Shown piece by piece: positions 1 through 4,160 of a DNA stretch of 8,515 nt; positions within the stretch are counted from its first letter, which is position 1; each line of letters begins with the position of its first letter. Location of the stretch: assembly GCA_947175775.1 (NCBI GenBank), contig CAMWNY010000093.1, positions 1 through 8,515 of the forward strand, in the 5' to 3' direction. The DNA is from an uncultured Lachnospiraceae bacterium (GTDB taxonomy: Bacteria; Bacillota; Clostridia; Lachnospirales; Lachnospiraceae). The position numbers were made by a program, and so were the translations under genes. The notes under the pieces are model-generated. The model had not been told where the DNA came from and ran no database searches. It saw nothing but the letters and a program-made list of their open reading frames with translations.

Positions 1-199
1 GAGGGGAACTTATCCGATTGCGGCGGTGGTTGTTATTGCTGTGGTATTATGCGGAGTGCAAGGGCTGTTGACGGCACTGGAAGATTGCAAAAGAGGTCGC
101 CTTTATAAGTGTGGAAAAGTAAGGGCAGTGTTCTTTATGACTGTATTACCGATGGTGACTGCGGCGGTTTGGGGAAGTGTTTTGCTGTGGTGGCTGTAG
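1..199 (+). CDS. 3' end of a membrane protein gene (partial, host side)
   Basis: The frame starting at base 2 is open from the window edge to TAG at 197-199, giving 65 residues with no start codon in view. It shows two hydrophobic stretches, beginning PIAAVVVIAVVLCGVQGLL and ending AVWGSVLLWWL, separated by a short basic/Cys-containing loop (EDCKRGRLYKCGKVR). It therefore looks like the C-terminal two membrane segments of an integral membrane protein. It lies outside the attL repeat and so belongs to the replicon that received the element. The family is not recognised. It could be a component of a larger conjugative element, but nothing here proves that. Confidence 0.6.
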   Translation, partial: RGTYPIAAVVVIAVVLCGVQGLLTALEDCKRGRLYKCGKVRAVFFMTVLPMVTAAVWGSVLLWWL

Positions 200-218
200 G
201 GGAATGTCTATTATGCAC

Positions 219-238
219 ATTGACATGATAGGAATTAA
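219..238 (+). repeat. attL candidate (20-bp core direct repeat)
   Basis: ATTGACATGATAGGAATTAA is identical to 8451-8470. Homology stops at once on both sides: c versus g upstream, gg versus at downstream. It lies 20 bp after the stop codon of the truncated membrane-protein gene, so insertion is intergenic, not in a tRNA gene. Confidence 0.8.
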
Positions 239-300
239 GGGGAACAAGAATTGCTTGAAAATACTGGGTTTTAGGGCGTTTTAGGAGGTCGAAAAAAGGA

Positions 301-326
301 AATTATAACAAATTTTATAACATAAG
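301..326 (+). repeat. Left-end TTATAACA pair, possible integrase arm sites
   Basis: Two TTATAACA octamers (303-310 and 315-322) lie 12 bp apart and are followed by TAAG. A nearly identical arrangement is found 118 bp inside attR (8311-8336). Matching short direct repeats near both ends are what arm-type binding sites of a Tn916-like Int look like. The function is inferred. Confidence 0.4.
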
Positions 327-330
327 CATG

Positions 331-379
331 ACAAAAGCCGTCAGGTAACAGAAAAAGGAAACTGTGCCGGCTTTTTTGT
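331..379 (+). terminator. Terminator-like hairpin upstream of the sigma gene
   Basis: AAAAGCCG (333-340) pairs with CGGCTTTT (368-375), with inner ACAG/CTGT pairing (348-351/362-365), and the 3' arm runs into a T tract. It could stop host transcription that enters across attL, insulating the sigma gene. The outer A/T part of the stem also allows a weaker terminator on the other strand. Confidence 0.55.
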
Positions 380-427
380 ATTTGGAAAAAGAGGCACTGC
401 GTCAGATCCGAACGGGAGGTCAGGCTT

Positions 428-1318
428 ATGGAGAATGAAGAACTTGTTGCATTGATAAAGGATAATCAGGACGTAAAGGAAAACATGAAAGCCCTGTGGA
501 TACAAAATCAGGGCTTTGTCAGGTCTGCTGTTGCAAAGTACGCAATTTATGAGGATATGGACGACTTATTACAACAGGCGTATATAGGAATGTATAAGGC
601 AGTTTATAGCTATGCGCCGGAGCATAACGTCAGTTTTCTGTCATATGCAAAATTTTCGATAAAGGCATCAGTACAGGAATATATTGAAAACTGTAGCAAG
701 ACCGTGCGTATTCCGCGGAGTATGTTAATTCTGAAAAGGAAGTGCGCCCGAATTTCAAATTATATGCTGAAGGAGTTTGGAAGGGAGCCGACAGATGATG
801 AGCTTTGCGGCGCCCTGCTCATAACAGAACAGCAATTGCGGATGATAAGGTGCAGTTGTATCTTTGACAATATAAAAAGCCTGAATACACCAGTGGGGGA
901 CGGGGAAGACAGCGGCATTATGTTGTCCGATTGCATAATGGGTAGGCAGGATATTGAAAAAGAGGTTACGGACGGCATGCGGGAAAAGGAGCTAAAGGAG
1001 ACACTGCGCGGAATGCTGGAAGAGCTTACGCAGGAACAGCAGGAAGTTATCAGGCTTCACTATTCCCAAAACATGACTATGCCGGAAATAGAAGCCTTAT
1101 TGCACATGAAAACAGGTTCGGCGCGTGAGCAGAAAGATAAGGCATTGCGTGAGCTGTCAAAACCGCATAGAAAGAAAAAACTGGAGGTATTCATTGAAGA
1201 GCGCATATCAACACGTGCAATGAAGGGAATAGGCGTCGGTGCATTCAACAGGACATGGACGAGCGCAACGGAAAAAGAAGCGCTTAAACTGATTGACTGG
1301 CAGCAGTCGCACGGCTGA
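428..1318 (+). CDS. Sigma-70 family RNA polymerase sigma factor
   Basis: This 296-residue protein would direct RNA polymerase to particular promoters. Residues about 24-88 match sigma region 2 (FVRSAVAKYAIYEDMDDLLQ, then YKAVYSYAPEHNVSFLSYA), the core-binding and -10 recognition part. Residues about 95-140 (IPRSMLILKRK to GREPTDDELCGALLITEQQL) match region 3. Residues about 198-242 (LTQEQQEVIRLHYSQNMTMP and onward) match the region 4 helix-turn-helix. A 50-residue basic tail ending GAFNRTWTSATEKEALKL follows; similar tails occur on sigma-like proteins of Clostridia mobile elements. GGAGGT (415-420) sits 7 bp before the ATG. It is the first gene inside attL and has no adjacent anti-sigma gene. 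Its target promoters are unknown; control of element genes is an inference. The family call is firm, the role is not. Confidence 0.88.
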   Translation: MENEELVALIKDNQDVKENMKALWIQNQGFVRSAVAKYAIYEDMDDLLQQAYIGMYKAVYSYAPEHNVSFLSYAKFSIKASVQEYIENCSKTVRIPRSMLILKRKCARISNYMLKEFGREPTDDELCGALLITEQQLRMIRCSCIFDNIKSLNTPVGDGEDSGIMLSDCIMGRQDIEKEVTDGMREKELKETLRGMLEELTQEQQEVIRLHYSQNMTMPEIEALLHMKTGSAREQKDKALRELSKPHRKKKLEVFIEERISTRAMKGIGVGAFNRTWTSATEKEALKLIDWQQSHG

Positions 1319-1428
1319 ACTGCATACCCTGCTGCCAACGTGGAACAAAATGCGGGTATTCTGTCTGAAAAAGTGAATGTCTGTCATAAGAACAGAGCCG
1401 GCAGACAGGCAAATGAAAACAGTTTGTT

Positions 1429-1448
1429 GACACCGTTACGCGTGCGCG
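1429..1448 (+). repeat. GTTACGCGTGCGCG repeat, copy 1
   Basis: GACACCGTTACGCGTGCGCG differs by one base from the copies at 6170, 6208 and 6277. Like the copy at 6277 it is preceded by TTTGTT, so TTTGTTGACA is shared. It lies about 4.7 kb from the other three copies. Confidence 0.7.
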
Positions 1449-1568
1449 CCAGTATCCCCCTTGTTAATAAGTGCTGCGCAAACAGAGCCAAGACCGGCAG
1501 CACAGATTGATTTGATACACGCCTTATCATAAAGGGGGGTGTGGTATCTTGGGCGTGAACGGACTGTG

Positions 1569-1582
1569 TTGCGACGTCGCAA
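1569..1582. repeat. Palindrome TTGCGACGTCGCAA (copy 1 of 3)
   Basis: Perfect 14-bp palindrome. Two further copies of TTGCGA-NN-TCGCAA, one with a single mismatch, lie at 3561-3574 and 3679-3692. Such a dyad is the right size for a dimeric DNA-binding protein; which protein is unknown. Confidence 0.55.
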
Positions 1583-1626
1583 TAAAAATATGATCCTGAT
1601 TACCGCAACATGTCTTCCGGATAATA

Positions 1627-1655
1627 TTGTCATAGAATGTCAGATGTGATATAGT
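1627..1655 (+). promoter_or_regulatory. Promoter of toxin 1 mRNA
   Basis: TTGTCA (1627-1632), 17-bp spacer, TATAGT (1650-1655). Predicted start near 1662, leaving a 5' leader of about 76 nt. Confidence 0.65.
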
Positions 1656-1675
1656 AGTATTCGGCAATATCATAA

Positions 1676-1737
1676 CGGTGGACGGTTGCCTTCTCGCTGG
1701 AATATAATTCCAAGAACTCCCGGAAAGGAGGTCTTAC
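1676..1737 (+). promoter_or_regulatory. Toxin 1 leader with SD-sequestering hairpin
   Basis: AAGAACTCC (1712-1720) pairs with GGAGGTCTT (1727-1735) with one A-G mismatch and a 6-nt loop, burying the Shine-Dalgarno AGGAGGT (1726-1732) that lies 5 bp before the ATG. Upstream are a small hairpin TGGAAT-ATA-ATTCCA and a 16-nt block (1676-1691) complementary to the mRNA's own 3' UTR (1914-1929). Both arrangements are known ways to keep type I toxin mRNAs untranslated. Confidence 0.6.
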
Positions 1738-1848
1738 ATGGGAAATATACGAAAGGGAAAAGGCTTTATGTACATAACCCTGTCTGATTTAATTCAGATT
1801 GGAATCTTTTTAGTCGGCTTTGCAGCCTTGCTAAAAAGTAAAAAATGA
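1738..1848 (+). CDS. Putative holin-like toxin (Hol-Tox, type I TA), module 1
   Basis: A 36-residue peptide: MGNIRKGKGF followed by MYITLSDLIQIGIFLVGFAA and a short basic end LLKSKK. The ITLSDLIQIGIF start, one membrane helix and a Lys tail are typical of the putative holin-like toxin family, small membrane-acting peptides of type I toxin-antitoxin systems. The ATG at 1738 has a very strong AGGAGGT 5 bp upstream; the inner ATG at 1768 matches the usual family start but has no such site. A dedicated promoter precedes it. A 14-bp stem-loop follows the stop by two bases, and an antisense RNA promoter faces it. Toxicity is inferred from family and layout only. Confidence 0.82.
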   Translation: MGNIRKGKGFMYITLSDLIQIGIFLVGFAALLKSKK

Positions 1849-1850
1849 GC

Positions 1851-1895
1851 ATAAAAATAACCGCCCTAGCCTCGCAAACTAGCGGTTATTTTTAT
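1851..1895. terminator. Bidirectional stem-loop after toxin 1
   Basis: A 14-bp stem (1851-1864 with 1882-1895), 17-nt loop, A-rich on one side and T-rich on the other, so it can act in both directions. It best fits the end of the antisense RNA. Confidence 0.6.
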
Positions 1896-1913
1896 AAGTA
1901 ACCTATAAACTGC

Positions 1914-1943
1914 AGGCAACCGTTCACTGGTATTGCCTTTTTC
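1914..1943 (+). terminator. Terminator of toxin 1 mRNA
   Basis: AGGCAACC (1914-1921) pairs with GG..TTGCCT (1929-1938) and runs into five T residues. Its 5' half is the same segment that can pair with the mRNA leader (1676-1691), so the two folds exclude each other. Confidence 0.6.
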
Positions 1944-1949
1944 ATGTCT

Positions 1950-1978
1950 AATATAACACATAACCACTTTGATATCAA
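1950..1978 (-). promoter_or_regulatory. Promoter of antisense RNA, module 1
   Basis: On the minus strand TTGATA (1978-1973), 17-bp spacer, TATATT (1955-1950). Predicted start near 1943. Confidence 0.65.
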
Positions 1979-1996
1979 TATATTTTGGCGCATTTA

Positions 1997-2030
1997 TTTT
2001 CATTATGTTTTATTATGTTTCATTGTGTTT
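1997..2030. repeat. Short tandem TTATGTTTYATT repeats, A/T-rich
   Basis: Three copies in a row with a 10-bp period. Read on the minus strand they contain ACATAATGAAA and ACACAATGAAA, a motif found again at 6843-6851 and, as ACATAATGAAA, at 8364-8374 and 8427-8437. The rest of 1979-2225 shows no supported gene or clear structure. Confidence 0.4.
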
Positions 2031-2225
2031 CAATTCATTTGATATTATTCTCCTGTACTTATGCAAACCGCAACATGCAGTAAACTATAAAAAAGTGACG
2101 GTTAAAACATTGTAGGCATTTAACGAAATTAAGCCGTAAGGCAAGATATGAAAACATGAGGGTAGAATTCACAGCCTGTAATTTGATAAAATTTTAAGCG
2201 TAATGGAGAACATGCCACTTGATGA

Positions 2226-2275
2226 TAAAAAAGACGGTACGAGCCACCACATGAGCGCACAGGGGCATTGAAACG
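2226..2275 (+). repeat. MSxQxH mini-ORF repeat, copy A
   Basis: Contains the 21-nt mini-ORF ATG AGC GCA CAG GGG CAT TGA (2251-2271), encoding M-S-A-Q-G-H. Two related units lie at 6050-6100 and 6521-6571. It is followed 43 bp later by the small ORF at 2315. Confidence 0.55.
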
Positions 2276-2314
2276 GGGCAGGCAGTACAAAAGAACAGGA
2301 AAGGAATGTTAAGC

Positions 2315-2431
2315 ATGAAACGCAGAAGACAGATAATCAGTATGATTAATCAGATTACAGACAACCGGTATTTGGAATATTTGTATACGCTCATAAAAGA
2401 GCTGATGCAGTCCGGACAGAATAGCGAATAA
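2315..2431 (+). CDS. Small hypothetical protein, 38 aa
   Basis: A short frame opens with ATG at 2315, preceded by AAAGGA (2300-2305) at 9 bp, and ends in tandem TAA stops. The product starts MKRRRQIISMINQITDNRYL and continues as a helix, YLYTLIKELM, before a polar tail. The pattern of an Ile/Leu-rich helix, a short turn and an aromatic helix resembles the products of 3717-3908 and 5044-5253. Such tiny proteins are common beside repressors in Clostridia mobile elements and have no known function. A 9-bp inverted repeat follows the stop. Confidence 0.55.
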   Translation: MKRRRQIISMINQITDNRYLEYLYTLIKELMQSGQNSE

Positions 2432-2435
2432 TAAA

Positions 2436-2465
2436 CCTGCTGCCATAATAGCCACTGGCAGCAGG
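2436..2465. repeat. CCTGCTGCC / GGCAGCAGG hairpin
   Basis: A perfect 9-bp inverted repeat (2436-2444 with 2457-2465) with a 12-nt loop, just after the 38-aa ORF. No T tract follows, so it is a weak terminator candidate at best. The same arms recur elsewhere in the element. Confidence 0.55.
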
Positions 2466-2506
2466 GAATAAACAAAGTATTCAAATCGGGGAACCCCAAA
2501 CAAGGG

Positions 2507-2535
2507 TTTACAAATCTGCACGTATGGAATATAAT
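2507..2535 (+). promoter_or_regulatory. Promoter of antisense RNA, module 2
   Basis: TTTACA (2507-2512), 17-bp spacer, TATAAT (2530-2535). Predicted start near 2542, pointing at the 3' end of the minus-strand toxin gene. Confidence 0.65.
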
Positions 2536-2541
2536 ATACTT

Positions 2542-2642
2542 AACAAGGAAGCCGACACGATAGCGCACACCTATCCGTTTCCGGCGAAAATATTGGTAAA
2601 AAATAGCACCTTTACTTTGTCAGAGCGGGGGTGCTATTTTTT
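2542..2642 (+). ncRNA. Antisense antitoxin RNA of toxin module 2 (predicted)
   Basis: Starts from the promoter at 2507-2535 and ends at the 13-bp stem 2598-2610/2630-2642 (TAGCACC with GGTGCTA), whose 3' arm is T-rich. Near its 5' end GATAG and CTATC form a loop-stem enclosed by GCCG/CGGC (about 2549-2584), so the RNA would have two stem-loops. It is complementary to the 3' UTR and last codons of the toxin mRNA. Its existence is predicted from sequence only. Confidence 0.6.
2598..2642. terminator. Bidirectional terminator overlapping toxin 2 stop
   Basis: A perfect 13-bp stem (2598-2610 with 2630-2642) with A and T runs on opposite sides. The toxin stop codon (2634-2636) lies in one arm. Confidence 0.65.
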
Positions 2643-2717
2643 ATGTGTGTATGTCAAAATTGCAACGATTAGTAAAGCAATAGATGTAATAAGCTGTAAT
2701 TCTTCATATGTACTCAT
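2634..2717 (-). CDS. Putative holin-like toxin (Hol-Tox, type I TA), module 2
   Basis: A 27-residue minus-strand peptide, MSTYEELQLITSIALLIVAI followed by LTYTHKK. The MSTYEE start, a single hydrophobic helix and a basic end are the textbook look of the putative holin-like toxin family. AAGGAGG lies 8 bp before the ATG. The leader can fold so that CCTCC and TTCC pair with GGAA and GGAGG (2726-2734 with 2745-2754 in plus coordinates, one bulged base), hiding the ribosome binding site. A TATAAT (2793-2788) lies upstream without a good -35 box; read-through from the repressor gene is another possible source. An antisense RNA promoter faces it. Membrane toxicity is inferred from the family. Confidence 0.85.
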   Translation of the reverse strand: MSTYEELQLITSIALLIVAILTYTHKK

Positions 2718-2725
2718 AAAAAACG

Positions 2726-2754
2726 CCTCCTTCCTTCAAGGCTCGGAACGGAGG
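2726..2754 (-). promoter_or_regulatory. SD-sequestering hairpin of toxin 2 mRNA
   Basis: On the minus strand CCTCC-G-TTCC pairs with GGAA-GGAGG with one bulged G, enclosing the Shine-Dalgarno AAGGAGG. Toxin 1 has a similar arrangement of different sequence. Confidence 0.6.
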
Positions 2755-2814
2755 TATTCACACCCTGTCAGCTTCCCGGTTAAGCATATTATATTTTCAT
2801 GGTGCAAAAGTGTA

Positions 2815-3195
2815 TTATCCTGCCTTTTCAGGGGAAACGCCGCACAGCTCCAGGGCGCATTTCTCTAAAAATTCCCATTCATCAGAATTTAATCTTGCAA
2901 GCATTGAGATAAAGCGGTTTTTGAAACTGTCGCTTTCCTCATTCAAAAGCTGGGAAGTCAGACGTGCAATATCGGAATACCGGTCATTGCTTCTGAACAT
3001 GTCCCCTGAACCCTCACGAAGCCACACCTCATTTACATTAAATTCGCGGCAGATTAAAGATATAACGGCATCAATGGGAGTATTGCGACCGCTTTCGTAA
3101 GTTGCAATAGTTGTTCTTTTTATGCCTATTTTATCGGCAAGCTCTTGTTGAGTTAGACCTAATTCTTTTCTAAGCTGCTTAATTCGTTTTTCCAT
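2815..3195 (-). CDS. XRE-family helix-turn-helix repressor
   Basis: A 126-residue DNA-binding protein likely to control the element's switch. Residues 1-60 are a Cro/cI-type domain: MEKRIKQLRKELGLTQQELA, then DKIGIKRTTIATYESGRNTP, with a typical helix-turn-helix and the YESGRNTP signature. The C-terminal half (DDSFKNRF-like EESDSFKNRFISMLARLNSD, then EWEFLEKCALEL) is a short helical part seen in many element repressors; no LexA-type protease is present. The start is set at 3195, where AGGTGA lies just upstream. An earlier in-frame ATG at 3249 falls inside the -35 box and is rejected. It is divergent from the 3353-5655 operon, as a self-regulating repressor would be. Targets are inferred. Confidence 0.88.
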   Translation of the reverse strand: MEKRIKQLRKELGLTQQELADKIGIKRTTIATYESGRNTPIDAVISLICREFNVNEVWLREGSGDMFRSNDRYSDIARLTSQLLNEESDSFKNRFISMLARLNSDEWEFLEKCALELCGVSPEKAG

Positions 3196-3220
3196 TTTAT
3201 CACCTACTTTCTTTAACAAT

Positions 3221-3249
3221 ATTATACTACCGCATACCAAAATGGTCAA
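3221..3249 (-). promoter_or_regulatory. Leftward promoter of the XRE repressor
   Basis: On the minus strand TTGACC (3249-3244), 17-bp spacer, TATAAT (3226-3221). The start would be near 3214, giving a leader of about 19 nt. Confidence 0.75.
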
Positions 3250-3260
3250 TCAAAAATGAC

Positions 3261-3325
3261 GCAAAGTAACAAAAAGATATTGACAAATGTTATAATGCGT
3301 CGTAATATATACGCATAGTAACAAA
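3261..3325. promoter_or_regulatory. Candidate repressor operators
   Basis: GCAAAGTAACAAA (3261-3273) and GCATAGTAACAAA (3313-3325) are direct repeats with one mismatch that flank the rightward promoter. ATGCGT (3295-3300) and ACGCAT (3311-3316) form an inverted repeat centred on its -10 box. These are the natural candidates for repressor binding; no binding data are implied. Confidence 0.5.
3280..3308 (+). promoter_or_regulatory. Rightward promoter of the rep/xis operon
   Basis: Consensus TTGACA (3280-3285), 17-bp spacer, TAATAT (3303-3308). It drives the gene at 3353 and probably the whole rightward cluster, and is enclosed by the candidate operators. Confidence 0.72.
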
Positions 3326-3352
3326 TTTAAACGAAAGATAGGTAACCGGAAT

Positions 3353-3556
3353 ATGGCAGAAACGGCAGTTAAGGAAGTAATGACAGACAAAGAACGGAAA
3401 ATCATGCGGACATTCGGGGAAGTAATACCGAAGCTTACGGAAGGCGAAAAAGATTATCTTTTGGGGCTTGGTGAGGGGATGAGGGTATCAATATCAAAAA
3501 CAGCAACGGGACAGAACACCGCACCGGCAGCAGTGCAGATAAACCAAAGCTTGTAA
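3353..3556 (+). CDS. Small hypothetical protein, first gene of the rightward operon
   Basis: A 67-residue soluble protein. Its core, ERKIMRTFGEVIPKLTEGEK then DYLLGLGEGM, is a pattern often seen in small proteins next to XRE repressors in Clostridia elements; the tail is low-complexity (ATGQNTAPAAVQINQSL). No enzyme motif or DNA-binding fold is evident. AGGT (3340-3343) lies 9 bp before the ATG, a modest ribosome site. Its position directly after the regulated promoter suggests an early regulatory role, perhaps antagonising the repressor, but that is speculation. Confidence 0.65.
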   Translation: MAETAVKEVMTDKERKIMRTFGEVIPKLTEGEKDYLLGLGEGMRVSISKTATGQNTAPAAVQINQSL

Positions 3557-3560
3557 GCCG

Positions 3561-3574
3561 CTGCGATGTCGCAA
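3561..3574. repeat. Palindrome CTGCGATGTCGCAA (copy 2 of 3)
   Basis: TTGCGA-NN-TCGCAA with one mismatch in the first base. It starts 5 bp after the stop of the 67-aa gene and is preceded by AAGCCG, as is copy 3. Confidence 0.5.
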
Positions 3575-3678
3575 CGGGACATTTAATAGCAAGAGCAGTT
3601 TTTATAATATCCAAAAAATGATACATCACTTCATAAGCATATAGCGGCTTCCAATAGATACTTCATGAACGCAAGCCG

Positions 3679-3692
3679 TTGCGACATCGCAA
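3679..3692. repeat. Palindrome TTGCGACATCGCAA (copy 3 of 3)
   Basis: TTGCGA and TCGCAA arms are exact around CA. It lies 118 bp after copy 2 in the same orientation, and 8 bp before the ribosome site of the next ORF, so a bound protein could affect its expression. Confidence 0.5.
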
Positions 3693-3716
3693 GAAAAAAG
3701 AAAGGACAATCATGGC

Positions 3717-3908
3717 ATGGAAAACATGAAATTAAGACCGGAAAACGGAGAAAACACGACAAACCTTGAGAGTGGAGCAGCGGTCTATAAAAAACGAATA
3801 ATAGAATTGCTGGATACGGTGCCCGATGATGACATAGTTTGTTTTCGTTTTATATATACCCTGTTAAACCGTCATGTCAAAAGTGGCAGAAAATGGATTA
3901 TAGGCTAA
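3717..3908 (+). CDS. Small hypothetical protein, 63 aa
   Basis: A polar N-terminus of about 25 residues is followed by YKKRIIELLDTVPDDDIVCF and RFIYTLLNRHVK, two helices joined by an acidic turn. The layout is like the 38-aa product of 2315-2431 and part of the 5044-5253 product. AAAGGA (3701-3706) serves the ATG at 3717 with a 10-bp gap; an out-of-frame ATG at 3712 would give only five codons. It sits in the rightward operon just ahead of the rep leader. Function is unknown. Confidence 0.6.
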   Translation: MENMKLRPENGENTTNLESGAAVYKKRIIELLDTVPDDDIVCFRFIYTLLNRHVKSGRKWIIG

Positions 3909-3975
3909 TAAATATATAATCCAATCAAAACAGGGGTTCGGAATACCAGTTCGCACACAAAACGCAAAAAAGAAT

Positions 3976-4018
3976 AAAAAAATTACCGTCGGCAACCCTT
4001 CCACAAGCCCGACGGTAA
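3976..4018 (-). terminator. Intrinsic terminator of the rep antisense RNA
   Basis: A 10-bp GC-containing stem (4018-4009 with 3992-3983), 16-nt loop, then seven T residues on the minus strand. On the plus strand no T tract follows, so rep transcription can pass. Confidence 0.75.
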
Positions 4019-4068
4019 AGAACCTGCCTCAACAGACACCCTGTAATATAAGCGCTGTATTAAAAGCT
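3976..4068 (-). ncRNA. Antisense RNA to the rep leader (predicted copy-control RNA)
   Basis: A full minus-strand small-RNA gene of about 93 nt. The promoter is TTGACT-17-TATAAT (4103-4075). The transcript first forms a stem-loop with AGACA/TGTCT and TAATA/TATTA arms (4072-4034), though the start near 4068 may trim its outer pair, and then a 10-bp hairpin, TTACCGTCGG with CCGACGGTAA (4018-3983), followed at once by seven T residues. It lies entirely in the untranslated leader of the rep gene on the opposite strand. Two stem-loops antisense to a Rep leader is the layout of countertranscribed RNAs that limit Rep synthesis in pT181-like rolling-circle plasmids. The promoter and terminator are clear; the function is inferred from position. 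Confidence 0.7.
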
Positions 4069-4074
4069 GTCTTT

Positions 4075-4103
4075 ATTATAACGGTCGGGGAGGAAAAAGT
4101 CAA
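4075..4103 (-). promoter_or_regulatory. Promoter of the rep antisense RNA
   Basis: On the minus strand TTGACT (4103-4098), 17-bp spacer, perfect TATAAT (4080-4075). No minus-strand gene follows, so it must serve a short RNA. Confidence 0.75.
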
Positions 4104-4110
4104 GAAAAAT

Positions 4111-4160
4111 CAGGGTTTTCGAACCCCTGCGACGGTCCATAAGTTTATTATCCTATGGAC
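4111..4160 (+). promoter_or_regulatory. Hairpins at the rep start
   Basis: CAGGGTT-TTCG-AACCC-C-TG (4111-4129) makes a stem with a UUCG tetraloop. Next, GTCCATA (4135-4141) pairs with TATGGAC (4154-4160), so the putative rep ATG (4155) is inside a stem. CGACGG (4130-4135) could also pair with CCGTCG (3986-3991), the arm of the 3983-4018 hairpin. This allows alternative folds of the rep leader. Confidence 0.5.

Larger units (their letters stand above)
1319..1626. other. Structured non-coding stretch between sigma gene and toxin 1
   Basis: No supported gene. The stretch holds GGCAGCAG/CTGCTGCC (1299-1306/1329-1336, starting in the sigma stop region), CTGTCTG/CAGACAG (1361-1367/1402-1408), GTGCTG/CAGCAC (1471-1476/1498-1503), one copy of the GTTACGCGTGCGCG repeat and the palindrome at 1569-1582. 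A 36-codon GTG-start frame at 1539-1649 lacks a properly spaced ribosome binding site. Confidence 0.5.
1850..1943 (-). ncRNA. Antisense antitoxin RNA of toxin module 1 (predicted)
   Basis: A minus-strand promoter (TTGATA-17-TATATT) starts transcription near 1943, exactly where the toxin mRNA should end, and runs toward the toxin gene. The symmetrical stem-loop 1851-1864/1882-1895 (AAAAATAACCGC with GCGGTTATTTTT) can end it near 1850. The RNA of about 94 nt would be fully complementary to the toxin 3' UTR. This convergent arrangement matches type I systems such as txpA/RatA. Expression and endpoints are predictions. Confidence 0.62.

Noticed and set aside
219..254. Promoter starting from TTGACA in the attL core
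   Set aside because: No -10 box lies 16-18 bp downstream (aacaag), so the match to a -35 box is incidental.
1539..1649. 36-codon GTG-start frame upstream of toxin 1
   Set aside because: The G-rich stretch is too close to the GTG to act as a ribosome site, no family is recognised, and the frame runs into the toxin promoter. Left as unproven.
2524..3100. Plus-strand ORFs of 114 and 96 codons over toxin 2 and the repressor
   Set aside because: They run antisense through the Hol-Tox gene, its terminator and the XRE gene. The ATG at 2524 lies inside the antisense RNA promoter.
3196..3249. Longer XRE repressor start at 3249
   Set aside because: That ATG lies in the -35 box of the repressor's own promoter and would add 18 residues not typical of the family. 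The ATG at 3195 has a ribosome site.
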